NCBI RefSeq assembly: GCF_900182985.1
Contig: NZ_FXUY01000001.1
Location: 4,030,001-4,094,000 of the forward strand
Source of the DNA: Pseudomonas helmanticensis
GTDB lineage: Bacteria; Pseudomonadota; Gammaproteobacteria; Pseudomonadales; Pseudomonadaceae
DNA length: 64,000 nucleotides
Direction: 5' to 3'
Position numbers and translations under genes: made by a program. How positions within the stretch are numbered: the first letter of the stretch is position 1; every line of letters begins with the position of its first letter. The notes beneath the pieces were generated by a model that saw only the letters and a list, made by a program, of their open reading frames with translations, was not told the DNA's origin and ran no database searches. Below, one piece after another: positions 21,800-31,127 of the stretch.

Positions 21800-23119
21800 T
21801 CATGCAAAGCGATTTACAGGTCGGGCGAGGCCAAGGTTCTGGCGCAACGTCCGGCCCTCGTATTCCGTTCTGAACAACCCACGACGTTGCAGTTCCGGGA
21901 CCACGCTGTTGGCGAAGTCTTCGAGCCCGCCCGGCAGGTGCGGCACCAGCACGTTGAAACCGTCCGCCGCACCCTGCTCGAACCATTCCTGCAAACGATC
22001 AGCGATCTGCTGCGGCGTACCGACCAGGCTGTAATGCCCGCGCCCGCCAGCTATCTTGCGCCCCAGTTCGGCAAGGCTCAGGTTCTCCCGCCCCGCCAAC
22101 TCAGTGAGCAATTTCTGCCGGCTCTGCTGACCGCTTTCCGTCTGCGGCAACTGCGGCAACGGTCCGTTCAGCGGGTACTTCGACAAATCGAAGTTGCCCA
22201 GCATACGCCCAAGCAAGGCGACGCCAACCTCGGGTTCGACTAATTGCTGAAACGTTTCACATTTTTCCTGCGCTTCGGCTTCGGTGCGGCCGACCACGAC
22301 AAAAACCCCGGGCATGATTTTCAGCGATTCGGCGCTGCGCCCGTATTTCGGCAAGCGCCCTTTGAGGTCGGCGTAGAACGCCTTCGCATTGGCCAGCGAA
22401 GTCTGCGCGGTGAACACCACCTCAGCCGTTTGCGCCGCCAACTCGCGGCCGAGTTCGGAAGATCCGGCCTGAACGATCACCGGTTGCCCCTGTGGCGAGC
22501 GCGCAACGTTCAACGGGCCTTTGACCCTGAAGTGTTCCCCGACGTGATCCAGCACGTGCAACTTCGCAGGGTCGTAATACGCCCCGCTCGCCTTGTCGCG
22601 CACAAACGCATCGTCCTCCCAACTGTCCCAGAGCCCGGTGACCACCTGATGAAACTCGCGCGCACGACTGTAGCGTTCGGTATGGCCAATATGTTCGTCG
22701 CGGCCGAAATTCAGCGCCTCGGCAGCATTGTCCGAGGTCACCAGATTCCACCCCGCTCGCCCGCCCGACAAATGATCGAGCGAAGCGAATTTGCGCGCCA
22801 CGTGATACGGCTCGTTGTAACTGGTGGTCGCCGTGGCTATCAGGCCAATGTGCTCGGTCACTGCACTCAGCGCCGAGAGCAACGTCAGCGGTTCAAAGTG
22901 ATCGGAGCGCGCCATGCGACTGGCGATGTTCTGGGTCGGCGCGGCGACGCTGTCAGCGACAAACAACGCATCGAATTTCGCCGCCTCGGCAATCTGCGCC
23001 AGCCGTTTGTAATGGGCGAAATCCAGACCCGCATTCGCCGGCACATCCGGATGACGCCACGCCGCCACGTGGTGCCCGGTGGCCATAAGGAACGCGCCGA
23101 GTTTCAACTGTCTGCTCAT
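21800..23119 (-). CDS. LLM-class flavin-dependent monooxygenase (NtaA/SnaA/DszA family)
   Basis: A 439-residue FMNH2-using oxygenase of the bacterial luciferase superfamily. Typical blocks are MRLGAFL-like MSRQLKLGAFLMATGHH, KFDALFVADSV, HLSGGRAGWNLVTSDN, PVIVQAGSSELGRELAA and VVGRTEAEAQEKCETF. These enzymes cleave C-S or C-N bonds in sulfones, nitrilotriacetate and related compounds. ATG 23119 is one base after the stop of the TonB receptor gene, with AAGGATTT upstream inside that gene, so the two form an operon: uptake across the outer membrane, then oxidation. Substrate unknown; a sulfur compound is likely from context. A flavin reductase partner is not in the window. Confidence 0.88.
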   Translation of the reverse strand: MSRQLKLGAFLMATGHHVAAWRHPDVPANAGLDFAHYKRLAQIAEAAKFDALFVADSVAAPTQNIASRMARSDHFEPLTLLSALSAVTEHIGLIATATTSYNEPYHVARKFASLDHLSGGRAGWNLVTSDNAAEALNFGRDEHIGHTERYSRAREFHQVVTGLWDSWEDDAFVRDKASGAYYDPAKLHVLDHVGEHFRVKGPLNVARSPQGQPVIVQAGSSELGRELAAQTAEVVFTAQTSLANAKAFYADLKGRLPKYGRSAESLKIMPGVFVVVGRTEAEAQEKCETFQQLVEPEVGVALLGRMLGNFDLSKYPLNGPLPQLPQTESGQQSRQKLLTELAGRENLSLAELGRKIAGGRGHYSLVGTPQQIADRLQEWFEQGAADGFNVLVPHLPGGLEDFANSVVPELQRRGLFRTEYEGRTLRQNLGLARPVNRFA

Positions 23120-23120
23120 C

Positions 23121-25346
23121 TCAGAAATCCTTGCGCAGTTGCACACCGAAATAGCGCTCGTCATCCCGTGGCACGGCGCGGTAGATGTAGTTGCCGCCGC
23201 TGGCGAGAACCGGCGAGTAAGACTTGTCGGTGAGGTTCTTGCCCAGCAGCGCGACGCGCCAGCCATTGCTGTAATCGGCGAGCGCAACACTGGCGTTCCA
23301 CAGACCGTAGGCGCCTTGTTTGGTGTCGACGTTCTGGCTGATGTCGTACTGCACTTCGCTTTGCCAGCTGTAGTCGGTGCCGAGTTCGATATCCAGGCCG
23401 TTATCCAGCGGGATGCTGTAGTCGGCGCGCACGTAGCTTTTCCAGTCCGGGCTGAACGGCAGCGGTTTGCCGTTGACGTTGCACGACGCCGCCGCACCGG
23501 CCGGGCAGGCGAATTCGTCGATGCGCGCGCGGGTGTAAGCGAGTGCACCGGACAGCTTCAATTGTTGGGTCGCTTGCAGGGCGTAATCGAGTTCGACGCC
23601 TTCGGTGCTGACGCTGCCGGCGTTGATCAGCCGCGTCACCACTTGCCCGGCGACGGTGTCGAAAAAATTCGCCTGGTAGTTGTCGTACTCGCTGTGGAAC
23701 ACCGCGAGGTTGGTGGTCAGGCGATTGTTCCAGGAAGTGGCTTTGATCCCCGCCTCCCAAGTGTTGGAGGTCTCCGGTTTCAGCGCTTCGGTGTCGCGCG
23801 GCTGCATGTTGAAAAACACGTTGTAGGCCGGGCCTTTGTAGCCGCGCGAGTAGGTCAGGTAAGTGGTGACGGCATCGCTCAAGTCGTACTGCAAACCGAG
23901 GCGGCCAGACCAGCCATCTTCGTCGACGGAACCTGAGCTGCTGGTCGACGGCTGGATGCCGCTGACGGTGGTCGCCGAAGTCGAAACGCGACGGTGATCG
24001 TATTCGAGATCATCGTGGGTGTAGCGCAGGCCGGCGATACCGCGAAAGTCAGACGTGAAGTTCAGCGTGCTCTCACCGAACACCGCGTAACTGTCGCTGG
24101 TGGTGCTGTAGTGGGCGACGCCACGGTCGGTGCGCGTGGTCGTTGTCAACGTGCGCTGATAGGTTTCTTCATCCTTGCCGTGCATGTAGAACAGGCCGCC
24201 AACGTATTCGAGGAATTCGCCCTTCGGCGAAGCCAGGCGCAGCTCTTGCGAGTATTGATCGAAGGCCAGATCGCCTTTGTCGGCCGTACCGGGGAACGCT
24301 GCCGTCACCGTGCCGAGGCGGTCGCCGTCCTGATACTGAGTGTTGTCCCAGCCACGCCACGCAGTGATCGACGTCAGCGTGTAATCGCCCAATTGCCAGT
24401 CGAACTGACCGGACAAACCTTTGTTGATGTCCTCGACGTGAGTACGGGTGTCGGTGTTGATGTCGCGGTTGTGGCTGGAGGCATATGCCGGACTCAGCGC
24501 GTTGGCAAAGGCCGGGGTCAACGACTTGCTGACCACGCCGTTGGGGCCGTCGTCATGGGCCTGCATGTAGTCGGCAATCAGCGTGAAGGTAACGTCGTCA
24601 TTCGGGGTGAATTCGAGTTTGCCGCGCACGCCACGATGGTTGTAGCCGTTGACCTCCTGACCGTTGTGCTGGTTGTCGACGTTGCCGTCGTAGCTGCCGA
24701 ACAGCGTGCTGATCGAGCCTTTCAACGTCTCCGGAATCAGGCTGCCACCAATGCCGAAACGGGTGCGATTTTCGTTGCCGCTGTAGTACGACTGATCGAT
24801 GTAACCGTGAGTCTCGGCGGTCGGCGCCTTACTGGTGATGTTGAGCACGCCGGCCGAGGCGTTCTTGCCGAACAGCGTGCCTTGCGGACCGCGCAAAACC
24901 TCGACGCGCTCCAGATCCAGCAGGTCCATGGTTGCCTGTCCCGGACGTGCATACACCACGCCGTCGATCACCGTGGCCACGGTCGGCTCAACGCCTGGAG
25001 AGGTGGAAATCGTGCCGACGCCACGTACGAATAACGAGGTGTCCTTGTTCGACGCGCCAGTGCGGAAATTCAGCGACGGCACTTGCTGAACGATGCTCGC
25101 CACACCGTTGCGGTTATCGCGCTCAAGCTGTTCGCCGTCGATCACCGAGACCGCGACCGGCACTTTTTGCAGCGACTCTTCGCGGCGGGTAGCGGTGACG
25201 GTCACCGACTTCAGTGTCGGCTCTTGCTCGCTATTGTCAGCGGCGAATGCGTTGGGCAACGGCAGCGCCGCCAGCCCTGTCAGTAACCAGCCAGCGGCGC
25301 GAATCGACTGCGCCAGTGTGTGTGTCGCCCCAGCAATGTTGTGCAT
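23121..25346 (-). CDS. TonB-dependent outer-membrane receptor
   Basis: A receptor of about 741 residues that imports a substrate using the TonB system. After a signal peptide (…LLTGLAALPLPNAFA) comes a TonB box/plug start (LKSVTVTATRREESLQKVPVAVSVI), a plug with VEVLRGPQGTLFGKNASAGVLNI and a 22-strand barrel ending in Phe (QLRKDF). I chose ATG 25346 because the signal peptide begins there; ATG 25421 is in frame and would add an unusual 25-residue preface. The gene heads an operon with the flavin monooxygenase and lies divergent to a LacI-type regulator, with a perfect operator-like palindrome between. The sequence type is that of receptors for small organic compounds rather than a named siderophore. 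Confidence 0.9.
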   Translation of the reverse strand: MHNIAGATHTLAQSIRAAGWLLTGLAALPLPNAFAADNSEQEPTLKSVTVTATRREESLQKVPVAVSVIDGEQLERDNRNGVASIVQQVPSLNFRTGASNKDTSLFVRGVGTISTSPGVEPTVATVIDGVVYARPGQATMDLLDLERVEVLRGPQGTLFGKNASAGVLNITSKAPTAETHGYIDQSYYSGNENRTRFGIGGSLIPETLKGSISTLFGSYDGNVDNQHNGQEVNGYNHRGVRGKLEFTPNDDVTFTLIADYMQAHDDGPNGVVSKSLTPAFANALSPAYASSHNRDINTDTRTHVEDINKGLSGQFDWQLGDYTLTSITAWRGWDNTQYQDGDRLGTVTAAFPGTADKGDLAFDQYSQELRLASPKGEFLEYVGGLFYMHGKDEETYQRTLTTTTRTDRGVAHYSTTSDSYAVFGESTLNFTSDFRGIAGLRYTHDDLEYDHRRVSTSATTVSGIQPSTSSSGSVDEDGWSGRLGLQYDLSDAVTTYLTYSRGYKGPAYNVFFNMQPRDTEALKPETSNTWEAGIKATSWNNRLTTNLAVFHSEYDNYQANFFDTVAGQVVTRLINAGSVSTEGVELDYALQATQQLKLSGALAYTRARIDEFACPAGAAASCNVNGKPLPFSPDWKSYVRADYSIPLDNGLDIELGTDYSWQSEVQYDISQNVDTKQGAYGLWNASVALADYSNGWRVALLGKNLTDKSYSPVLASGGNYIYRAVPRDDERYFGVQLRKDF

Positions 25347-25450
25347 GCTTTGCCCGCTCGAAAATGGTCCTGATCCGCTGCCGTTCTGCGACGACAGCGC
25401 CTGAATCGGTGTCTTGGGCATTCGCTCGAGCGAGTAGCAGACAACGCGCT

Positions 25451-25466
25451 ATGTTAGCGCTAACAT
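25451..25466. promoter_or_regulatory. perfect 16-base palindrome, likely LacI-family operator
   Basis: ATGTTAGCGCTAACAT is an exact palindrome with a central CG, the form bound by many LacI/GalR-family repressors. It sits between the divergent receptor gene (-) and the LacI-type regulator gene (+). Confidence 0.8.
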
Positions 25467-25552
25467 CGACAGTATTGGCAAGCCGCACATAGAGCGTCCA
25501 ATACTGAAAAATTAGTTTTATATGCGATTTGGTTTTTAACAAGGATCGACCC

Positions 25553-26590
25553 GTGAGCGAAGAAAAGCCCCGCAAGCGCCGTGGTGCCGGACGTGTGACC
25601 CTCAATGCCGTGGCGCGTGAGGCCGGGGTTTCGGCGATCACCGTGTCGCGTTATTTCAATCAGCCGGAACAGGTTTCACCCGAGCGCCGCGAGCGGATTG
25701 CGGCAGTGGTGGCCGAGTTGGGTTACGTACCGAATCTGGTGGCCGGCGGGCTGGCCTCGGCGCGGGGGAAAATCGTCGGCATGGTCATTCCGAACATCTC
25801 AGGGCCGATCTTCGCCAACACCATTCAAGGCTTCAGCGACACGCTCAGCCGTCATGGCTATCAGCTGTTGCTGGCGTCGAGTTACTTCAGCACCGAGCAG
25901 GAAGAAAACGCGGTGCGCGCGTTTCTCGGCTGGTCGCCGGCGGCGTTGGTGCTGACCAGTCACTTTCACAGTGCCGGTACCGAAAAGATGATTGCCGAAG
26001 CCGATGTGCCGGTGATCGAAACCTGGGATTACCAGCCGGATCGCGAGCCGATGCAGATCGGGTTTTCGCATTTCGACGTGGGCGTGGCGGCGGCGAAGTA
26101 TCTGCTGGGAAAAGGTTATCGACGTATCGCCTTCGTGCAGAACAGTGCTGCGGGCGACTTCAGCGCCCTGGAGCGTCGCGACGGTTATGCCGCGACCGTG
26201 CGTCAATCAAAACTGGAGCCGTGGGTGTTCGCACCTGACGCTGATCGCACTCCATTCGAGGCCGGCAAACAGGCGATGGACGCCCTGATGAACGCCTCAC
26301 CGCCTCCCGACGCGATCATCTTCGCCAACGACAACCTCGCCGCCGGCGGCCTGCTCGCCGGGCAACGCGCCGGTTTGAAAATCCCTGAAGACTGCGCCGT
26401 TCTCGGCTTCGGTGATTACCCGTTCGCCGAGATGCTGCTGCCGAGCCTGAGCACGATCAAACCACCGGCGCTGGAGATCGGCGTACTGGCCGCGACACGA
26501 GTGCTGGAAAGCCTTGGGGTATTACCAAGCGAGGAGGTGCAACGGCTGAATCTGCTGCAGTGCCAGGTGATCGAACGCGAAAGCACCTGA
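25553..26590 (+). CDS. LacI-family transcriptional regulator
   Basis: A 345-residue repressor. The N-terminal helix-turn-helix and hinge read RVTLNAVAREAGVSAITVSRYFNQPEQVSPERRERI and LGYVPNLVAGGLAS; the rest is a periplasmic-binding-type sensor domain (IVGMVIPNISGPIFANTIQGFSD, FANDNLAAGG). Overall resemblance is to GntR-like LacI proteins that sense gluconate, but the sensed ligand here is unknown. GTG 25553 is preceded by AAGGA at the right distance; an upstream TTG at 25529 is less likely. It probably controls itself and the divergent receptor-monooxygenase operon through the palindrome at 25451. Confidence 0.92.
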   Translation: MSEEKPRKRRGAGRVTLNAVAREAGVSAITVSRYFNQPEQVSPERRERIAAVVAELGYVPNLVAGGLASARGKIVGMVIPNISGPIFANTIQGFSDTLSRHGYQLLLASSYFSTEQEENAVRAFLGWSPAALVLTSHFHSAGTEKMIAEADVPVIETWDYQPDREPMQIGFSHFDVGVAAAKYLLGKGYRRIAFVQNSAAGDFSALERRDGYAATVRQSKLEPWVFAPDADRTPFEAGKQAMDALMNASPPPDAIIFANDNLAAGGLLAGQRAGLKIPEDCAVLGFGDYPFAEMLLPSLSTIKPPALEIGVLAATRVLESLGVLPSEEVQRLNLLQCQVIEREST

Positions 26591-26601
26591 AACGGACATC
26601 T

Positions 26602-26678
26602 GCGTAGGAGCTGCCGCAGGCTTCGATCTTTTGATCTTTAAAAACAAGGCAAAAGATCGCAGCCTTCGGCAGCTCCAG
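26602..26678. repeat. REP pair (family A)
   Basis: GTAGGAGCTGCCGCAGGCTT facing GATCGCAGCCTTCGGCAGCTCC, between the convergent regulator gene and the hicB remnant; a likely shared terminator. Confidence 0.85.
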
Positions 26679-26686
26679 GGGCATCT

Positions 26687-27040
26687 TTACACCGAGAGTT
26701 CGCGCAGGGCGGCTGCCGCGAGGAAACCGGAGCGGGAGCGATAGCGCTGGTCACGCCGCACAGTCTGGTCAATACGCTCAAGCAACTGCTCAGGCAGCGT
26801 GGCGTTAAACCGCACTGACTTGCCGAAATACGGGGTGATATCAAAATCGACCACACCCCAGATCCCTCCCGCGTAATCCGGATTATCGAGATGAGCATCA
26901 ATGTCCTTCACTTGCGGCAACGGTGCGGCGTCGGCGACCAAACCCTCATAGTGAAGCGCCAACGCTTCCTGAGTATTCTCAAACGCCTCAGCGACCGTAG
27001 TGCCCGCAGAGAAACAGCCCGGTACATCCGGGATGATCAC
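26687..27040 (-). pseudogene. hicB: hicB-like antitoxin remnant lacking its N-terminus
   Basis: The frame gives 117 residues from GTG 27040 and contains the HicB core IIPDVPGCFSAGTTVAEAFENTQEALALH, then a C-terminal ribbon-helix-helix (VRFNATLPEQLLERIDQTV...SGFLAAAALREL). Intact HicB proteins begin with about ten more residues; the in-frame codons above GTG still encode SDADSDYG, as in intact proteins, but are cut by a TGA at 27065-27067 and no start precedes them. No hicA toxin gene is found in the 300 bases upstream. I read it as a decayed antitoxin orphan; expression from the internal GTG is possible. Confidence 0.7.
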
Positions 27041-27208
27041 GCCGTAGTCTGAGTCGGCATCCGATCAACGGCAGGCGCGGCCAAGCAAGCAAAACACGTC
27101 GCCGACCGAACTCTGTGCAGGAGTCGCAAAATGTGTGCAGTAGAGAAGCAGGACGGGCAGTGGCGGGAGCTGGATTGGCTATGCTCTAAAGGACACCGAG
27201 GTGGCCCC

Positions 27209-27299
27209 ATCGCGGGCAAGCCCGCTCCCACAGGGTTCTGCGTCGTTCACAAATTTGTGTCCAACCCCGAAACCTGTGGGAGCGGGCTTGCTCGCGATG
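27209..27299. repeat. paired palindromic repeat (family E)
   Basis: ATCGCGGGCAAGCCCGCTCC followed by CACAGG, and its inverse CCTGTGGGAGCGGGCTTGCT at the right. A degenerate trace of the same family (GGTGGCCGCGAGCCTGCTCGCC) lies near 1150. Confidence 0.82.
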
Positions 27300-27337
27300 G
27301 CGGCCGATCTGGCACCGCACATCCCGCAGGCACCACC

Positions 27338-27598
27338 ATGCACACCGCCATCATCATCTTCTTCGGCCTGGTTCTGCTCGCCCTGATGCTCTACATCGGC
27401 GAACGCATCGGCTTCAGCCGTCAGACCATGGCCTACAGCTTCGCCGCTCTGTGGCTGGCGTTGACGGTGATTAATGGCGCGGTGGGCGTGGTGCATGCGG
27501 GCCAACCACTCGGTTCGGAAATAGCGATTGGCAGTGCGGTATTCGGGGTGCCGATGGCGGCGATGGTGTTGTTCATGGTGCTGAGCGCCGAGTCGTAA
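27338..27598 (+). CDS. small inner-membrane hypothetical protein
   Basis: An 86-residue protein with about three hydrophobic helices: residues 3-20 (TAIIIFFGLVLLALMLYI), 31-50 and 62-83. No known domain was recognised. ATG 27338 (MHTAIIIFFGL) is chosen because the upstream frame is repeat DNA; the ribosome binding site is weak (CAGGCACCACC). It converges with betT 24 bases away. Confidence 0.6.
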   Translation: MHTAIIIFFGLVLLALMLYIGERIGFSRQTMAYSFAALWLALTVINGAVGVVHAGQPLGSEIAIGSAVFGVPMAAMVLFMVLSAES

Positions 27599-27622
27599 AT
27601 CGTCCCGGCGCCCAGCTGCCAA

Positions 27623-29623
27623 TCAACGCACCAGATGCAGGAACTGCATGTGGCGTTCGTACTGGTCGAGGATGTCGTTGATGATCTGCTCTTTGGTGTA
27701 GCCGACCAGATCGTAGTCCTGACTGCCCTCGCTCAAATGCACTTCGGCGCGGTAATAGCGGCGGTTGTTGAGCTGCTTCGAACCCATCCCGCCACGCGCG
27801 AACGACGGCGTGAAGTAGCCGCGCATCTGCACCTGGTAGATGAACGGATGCGCATCACCATGGCCGATTTCGAGGCTGACGCTGTCATTCGCCGGATCCG
27901 GCTGAGTGACCACGTTCAGGCCTTTCTCGACGAACACCGCCGTCACTTCTTCAATCGCCGGGCGCACCGTGGTGTCCATGAAACGGTACACCTCGTCACG
28001 CGACGGGAAGTGTACGGCCTGACTCAGGCGCTGACGCCAGCCGCCCGTGCCGCGCCGCGAACCGGAGACCGGTGCCAGCGAATGCAACTGCGCGATCTGC
28101 TTCTGCGACTCCAGATAGAACGCCTTGTGCAGGCCCCACATCATCAGCAATAGAATCAGCGAGAACGGCAACGAGGTCAGCACCACCGCTGACTTCAGCG
28201 CATCGATGCTGCCAGAGAACAGCAACGCACTGGTGATCAGTGCCGTCATCGCGCCCCAGAACACCCGCAGCCATTTCGGCCCGTCTTCGTCCGGATTGCC
28301 GCCCTTGGCCGACAGGGTCGAGAGCACAACGGTGCCGGAATCGGCAGAGGTGACGAAGAACACGAAGCTGATGAACACCGTCACGGCGATGACGGTTTTG
28401 CTCCATGGATAGGTTTCCAGCAGCAGGTAAATGCTCATCGACGGGTTGTCGATGGCCGACATGCCGAGCGCGCTCATGCCGTGATTGAGCACCTGATCGA
28501 TGGCGCTGTTGCCGAAGATCGACATCCACGCGAGGGTGAAACCGAGCGGAATCAGCAGCACGCCGAAAACGAATTCGCGGATGGTCCGGCCACGGGAAAT
28601 CCGTGCGATGAACAGGCCCACGAACGGCGACCACGCAATCCACCAGGCCCAATAGAACACAGTCCAGCCGCCGAGCCAGTCGCTCGGTTTGTCGTAGGCG
28701 TAGAGGTCGAAACTCTTCATCGGCAAAGCGCCGAGGTAGTCACCGATGTTCTGGATCAGCGTGTTGAGCAGGTGCTGCGTCGGCCCGGCGAACAACACGA
28801 ACAGCAGCAGCGCACAGGCCAGCAGCATGTTGATGTCGGACATCACCCGCACGCCTTTATCGACACCGGAGACGGCAACGATGATCGCCGCGCCCATCAT
28901 CAGCGTGATCAGGCCGACCTGAATCCACTGGGTGTGCGCGATGCCGAACAGGTAGTCGAGGCCGGAGTTGAGGTGCAGCACACCAAAGCCCATGTCGGCA
29001 CCGAGACCGAACACCGTGGCGATGATGCCAAAACCATCGACTGCGTAACCGATCGGGCCGTTGATGCGCTTGCCGATCAGCGGATACAGCGCCGAACGCA
29101 GAGCCAGCGGCAGGTTGTGGCGGTAAGCGAAATAGGCCAGCGCCATGCCGACGAAGGCGAACACGCCCCAGCCATGCAGGCCCCAGTGCAGAAACAGAAT
29201 CTGCATCGCCTGGCGCGCCGCATCCGCCGTGCCCGCCTCGCCTTGTGGCGGCTGGAGCATGTGGGTCAGCGGTTCGGATACGCAGAAGAAAAACAGCGTG
29301 ATGCTGATCCCGGCGGCGAACAGCATGCCGGCCCAGGACAGGTAACTGAATTCGGGTTCGTCGTGGTCGGCACCGAGTTTTATCTTGCCGTAGCCGGATA
29401 AGGCGGTGACCACCACGAAGACCAGATACAGGGTCATCGCGAGCATGTAGTACCAGCCGACCGTGTTGGCCGCCCAGTTTTGCGCTTCCAGCAGCCAGGC
29501 GCCGGCCTGTTCAGGCATGGCGATAACAACCAGACCGAAGAGCAGAATGACCGTCGCGGCGAAGTAGAACACCGGCGGATTCATGCGCACCAGACCGCTG
29601 GCGGGGGTAGACGATGCACTCAT
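27623..29623 (-). CDS. betT: BCCT-family choline/betaine transporter BetT
   Basis: A 666-residue secondary transporter with 12 predicted helices. The BCCT signature region is WTVFYWAWWIAWSPFVGLFIARISRGRTIREF. About 160 hydrophilic residues follow the last helix, as in the osmotically tuned BetT type. ATG 29623 follows GAGGTGCACGTTTC. The usual betIBA genes are not in the window, yet a BetI-like dyad lies upstream at 29715-29744. Choline is the best substrate guess; glycine betaine or another trimethylammonium compound is possible. Confidence 0.88.
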   Translation of the reverse strand: MSASSTPASGLVRMNPPVFYFAATVILLFGLVVIAMPEQAGAWLLEAQNWAANTVGWYYMLAMTLYLVFVVVTALSGYGKIKLGADHDEPEFSYLSWAGMLFAAGISITLFFFCVSEPLTHMLQPPQGEAGTADAARQAMQILFLHWGLHGWGVFAFVGMALAYFAYRHNLPLALRSALYPLIGKRINGPIGYAVDGFGIIATVFGLGADMGFGVLHLNSGLDYLFGIAHTQWIQVGLITLMMGAAIIVAVSGVDKGVRVMSDINMLLACALLLFVLFAGPTQHLLNTLIQNIGDYLGALPMKSFDLYAYDKPSDWLGGWTVFYWAWWIAWSPFVGLFIARISRGRTIREFVFGVLLIPLGFTLAWMSIFGNSAIDQVLNHGMSALGMSAIDNPSMSIYLLLETYPWSKTVIAVTVFISFVFFVTSADSGTVVLSTLSAKGGNPDEDGPKWLRVFWGAMTALITSALLFSGSIDALKSAVVLTSLPFSLILLLMMWGLHKAFYLESQKQIAQLHSLAPVSGSRRGTGGWRQRLSQAVHFPSRDEVYRFMDTTVRPAIEEVTAVFVEKGLNVVTQPDPANDSVSLEIGHGDAHPFIYQVQMRGYFTPSFARGGMGSKQLNNRRYYRAEVHLSEGSQDYDLVGYTKEQIINDILDQYERHMQFLHLVR

Positions 29624-29714
29624 GAAACGTGCACCTCGAGGGGTTGAAACGTGGCTGAAATGATCGGACTCAGCAAAGGCAAGCCTCCTGTTGTGAGCGG
29701 GCAGCGAACCACCG

Positions 29715-29744
29715 GTTTAACTTGAATGAACGTTCAAGTTAAAC
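29715..29744. promoter_or_regulatory. nested dyads upstream of betT, possible BetI operator
   Basis: GTTTAACTTGAA and TTCAAGTTAAAC form a perfect 12-base inverted repeat around TGAACG. A second exact palindrome, TGAACGTTCA at 29727-29736, has its centre two bases away. The TGAACGTTCA core resembles the BetI sites I recall. The dyad begins about 92 bases above the betT start. Confidence 0.7.
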
Positions 29745-29814
29745 ATGGATAGGGTGGTAAGGACTAATCGCAGGGCTGGGCGGTAGTTTTCCTACAGTAG
29801 CCCAAGGAGGGTCA

Positions 29815-29998
29815 AAAGCCCCTCACCCTAACCCTCTCCCAAAGGGAGAGGGGACTGATTGGGGAATATTTGAGCGATACGCCGACGTGGTCCTGCTTTA
29901 CCGAATCCAGAATCGACTCGGTATTTCAGGTCGATGTATGACGCAAGACACTTCGGTCGGCCCCCTCTCCCTCTGGGAGAGGGCTGGGGTGAGGGGAA
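29815..29998. repeat. composite repeat (family C), copy 3
   Basis: Same orientation as copy 1 (CCCCTCACCCTAACCCTCTCCC, interior TTTCAGGTCGATGTATGACG, right arm GGCTGGGGTGAGGGG). It fills most of the 387-base gap between betT and epsC. Confidence 0.88.
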
Positions 29999-30010
29999 GC
30001 TGTTAAAGCC

Positions 30011-30937
30011 CTACTTCTGCGTGCCGTCATCATGCTGCAAGTTGGCCTGGGTCAGATTGCACCCGGCCGGCACACTGCGCGTCAGCCACACGTTGCCGCC
30101 AATGGTCGATCCTTTGCCGATGGTGATCCGCCCGAGAATCGTCGCCCCGGCATAAATCACCACATCATCCTCAACGATCGGATGGCGCGGATGGCCCTTC
30201 TGCAACTGGCCGTCTTCGTCCGCCGGGAAGCGCTTCGCCCCCAGCGTCACGGCCTGATAAATCCGCACGCGCTCGCCAATGATCGCGGTCTCGCCGATCA
30301 CCACGCCCGTGCCGTGATCGATAAAGAAGCTGCGGCCGATCTGCGCCCCCGGATGGATATCGATGCCAGTCGCCGAGTGGGCGATTTCCGCGCTGATTCG
30401 CGCCAGCAATGGCAGCCCGGCGCGATACAAATGGTGCGCCAGACGATGGTGAATCACTGCCAGAATCCCTGGGTAGCAGAGCAGCACTTCATCGACACTG
30501 CGCGCCGCCGGGTCACCGTGATAGGCGGCTAGCACATCGGTGTCGAGCAGGGCGCGCAAGCCCGGTAAGGCCAAGGCGAAATCCTGGACGATCTGAATTG
30601 CGCGGGCCTCGACTTCGCTGTCGACTTGCGCGCTGTGGCGGGCGACGTAACGCAGCTCCAGGCGGGTTTGTGCCAGCAGGGCATTCAGCGCGACATCAAG
30701 GGTGTGGCCGACGTAGAAATCTTCACTCTCTTCGCGCAGATCCACCGGCCCCAGACGCATCGGGAACAATGCGCCACACAGCGCTTCGAGAATCTCCGCC
30801 ATCGCTGCCCGCGACGGCAACTCGCGACCACCCTGCTCGCCGGACGCCCGGCCGTTCTGTGCCCGCCATTGATCCCGCGCGCTGCGCAGTTGACTGACGA
30901 TGGTCTGCAATTGCCAATGGCTGGAACGCTCGCTCAC
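30011..30937 (-). CDS. epsC: serine O-acetyltransferase, EpsC/CysE type
   Basis: Makes O-acetylserine, the carbon acceptor for sulfide in cysteine synthesis. The 308 residues show an N-terminal helical part and a left-handed beta-helix with hexapeptide repeats ([44 protein letters not shown], then [23 protein letters not shown]). The catalytic histidine-aspartate pattern [12 protein letters not shown] and [11 protein letters not shown] is intact. The start is GTG 30937 with GGAGTCTTTACC upstream. It is divergent to the D-cysteine desulfhydrase gene. The long form matches EpsC-annotated proteins of pseudomonads rather than E. coli CysE. Confidence 0.9.
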   Translation of the reverse strand: MSERSSHWQLQTIVSQLRSARDQWRAQNGRASGEQGGRELPSRAAMAEILEALCGALFPMRLGPVDLREESEDFYVGHTLDVALNALLAQTRLELRYVARHSAQVDSEVEARAIQIVQDFALALPGLRALLDTDVLAAYHGDPAARSVDEVLLCYPGILAVIHHRLAHHLYRAGLPLLARISAEIAHSATGIDIHPGAQIGRSFFIDHGTGVVIGETAIIGERVRIYQAVTLGAKRFPADEDGQLQKGHPRHPIVEDDVVIYAGATILGRITIGKGSTIGGNVWLTRSVPAGCNLTQANLQHDDGTQK

Positions 30938-31127
30938 GGTAAAGACTCCTCACGGGCGGCCGGACTGTCTGGCCGCGTCCACGGCGCCTACTTTACGGCA
31001 TGCTCGCGAGGGCGAATTAAGAACCGATAGTGCTGGGCTCAGTTTATTTGGCTATAAGCGATTCGCGGTTGCCCGGGTAAAAGCGCATGCCTATAGTCCT
31101 TTCATCTTCCTCCGCCAGTACGGAACC

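Noticed and set aside
27037..27231. A 64-codon minus-strand frame in the place where hicA would be expected
   Set aside because: Composition and motifs do not match HicA (no double-stranded RNA-binding-like pattern or catalytic His); it covers repeat DNA.
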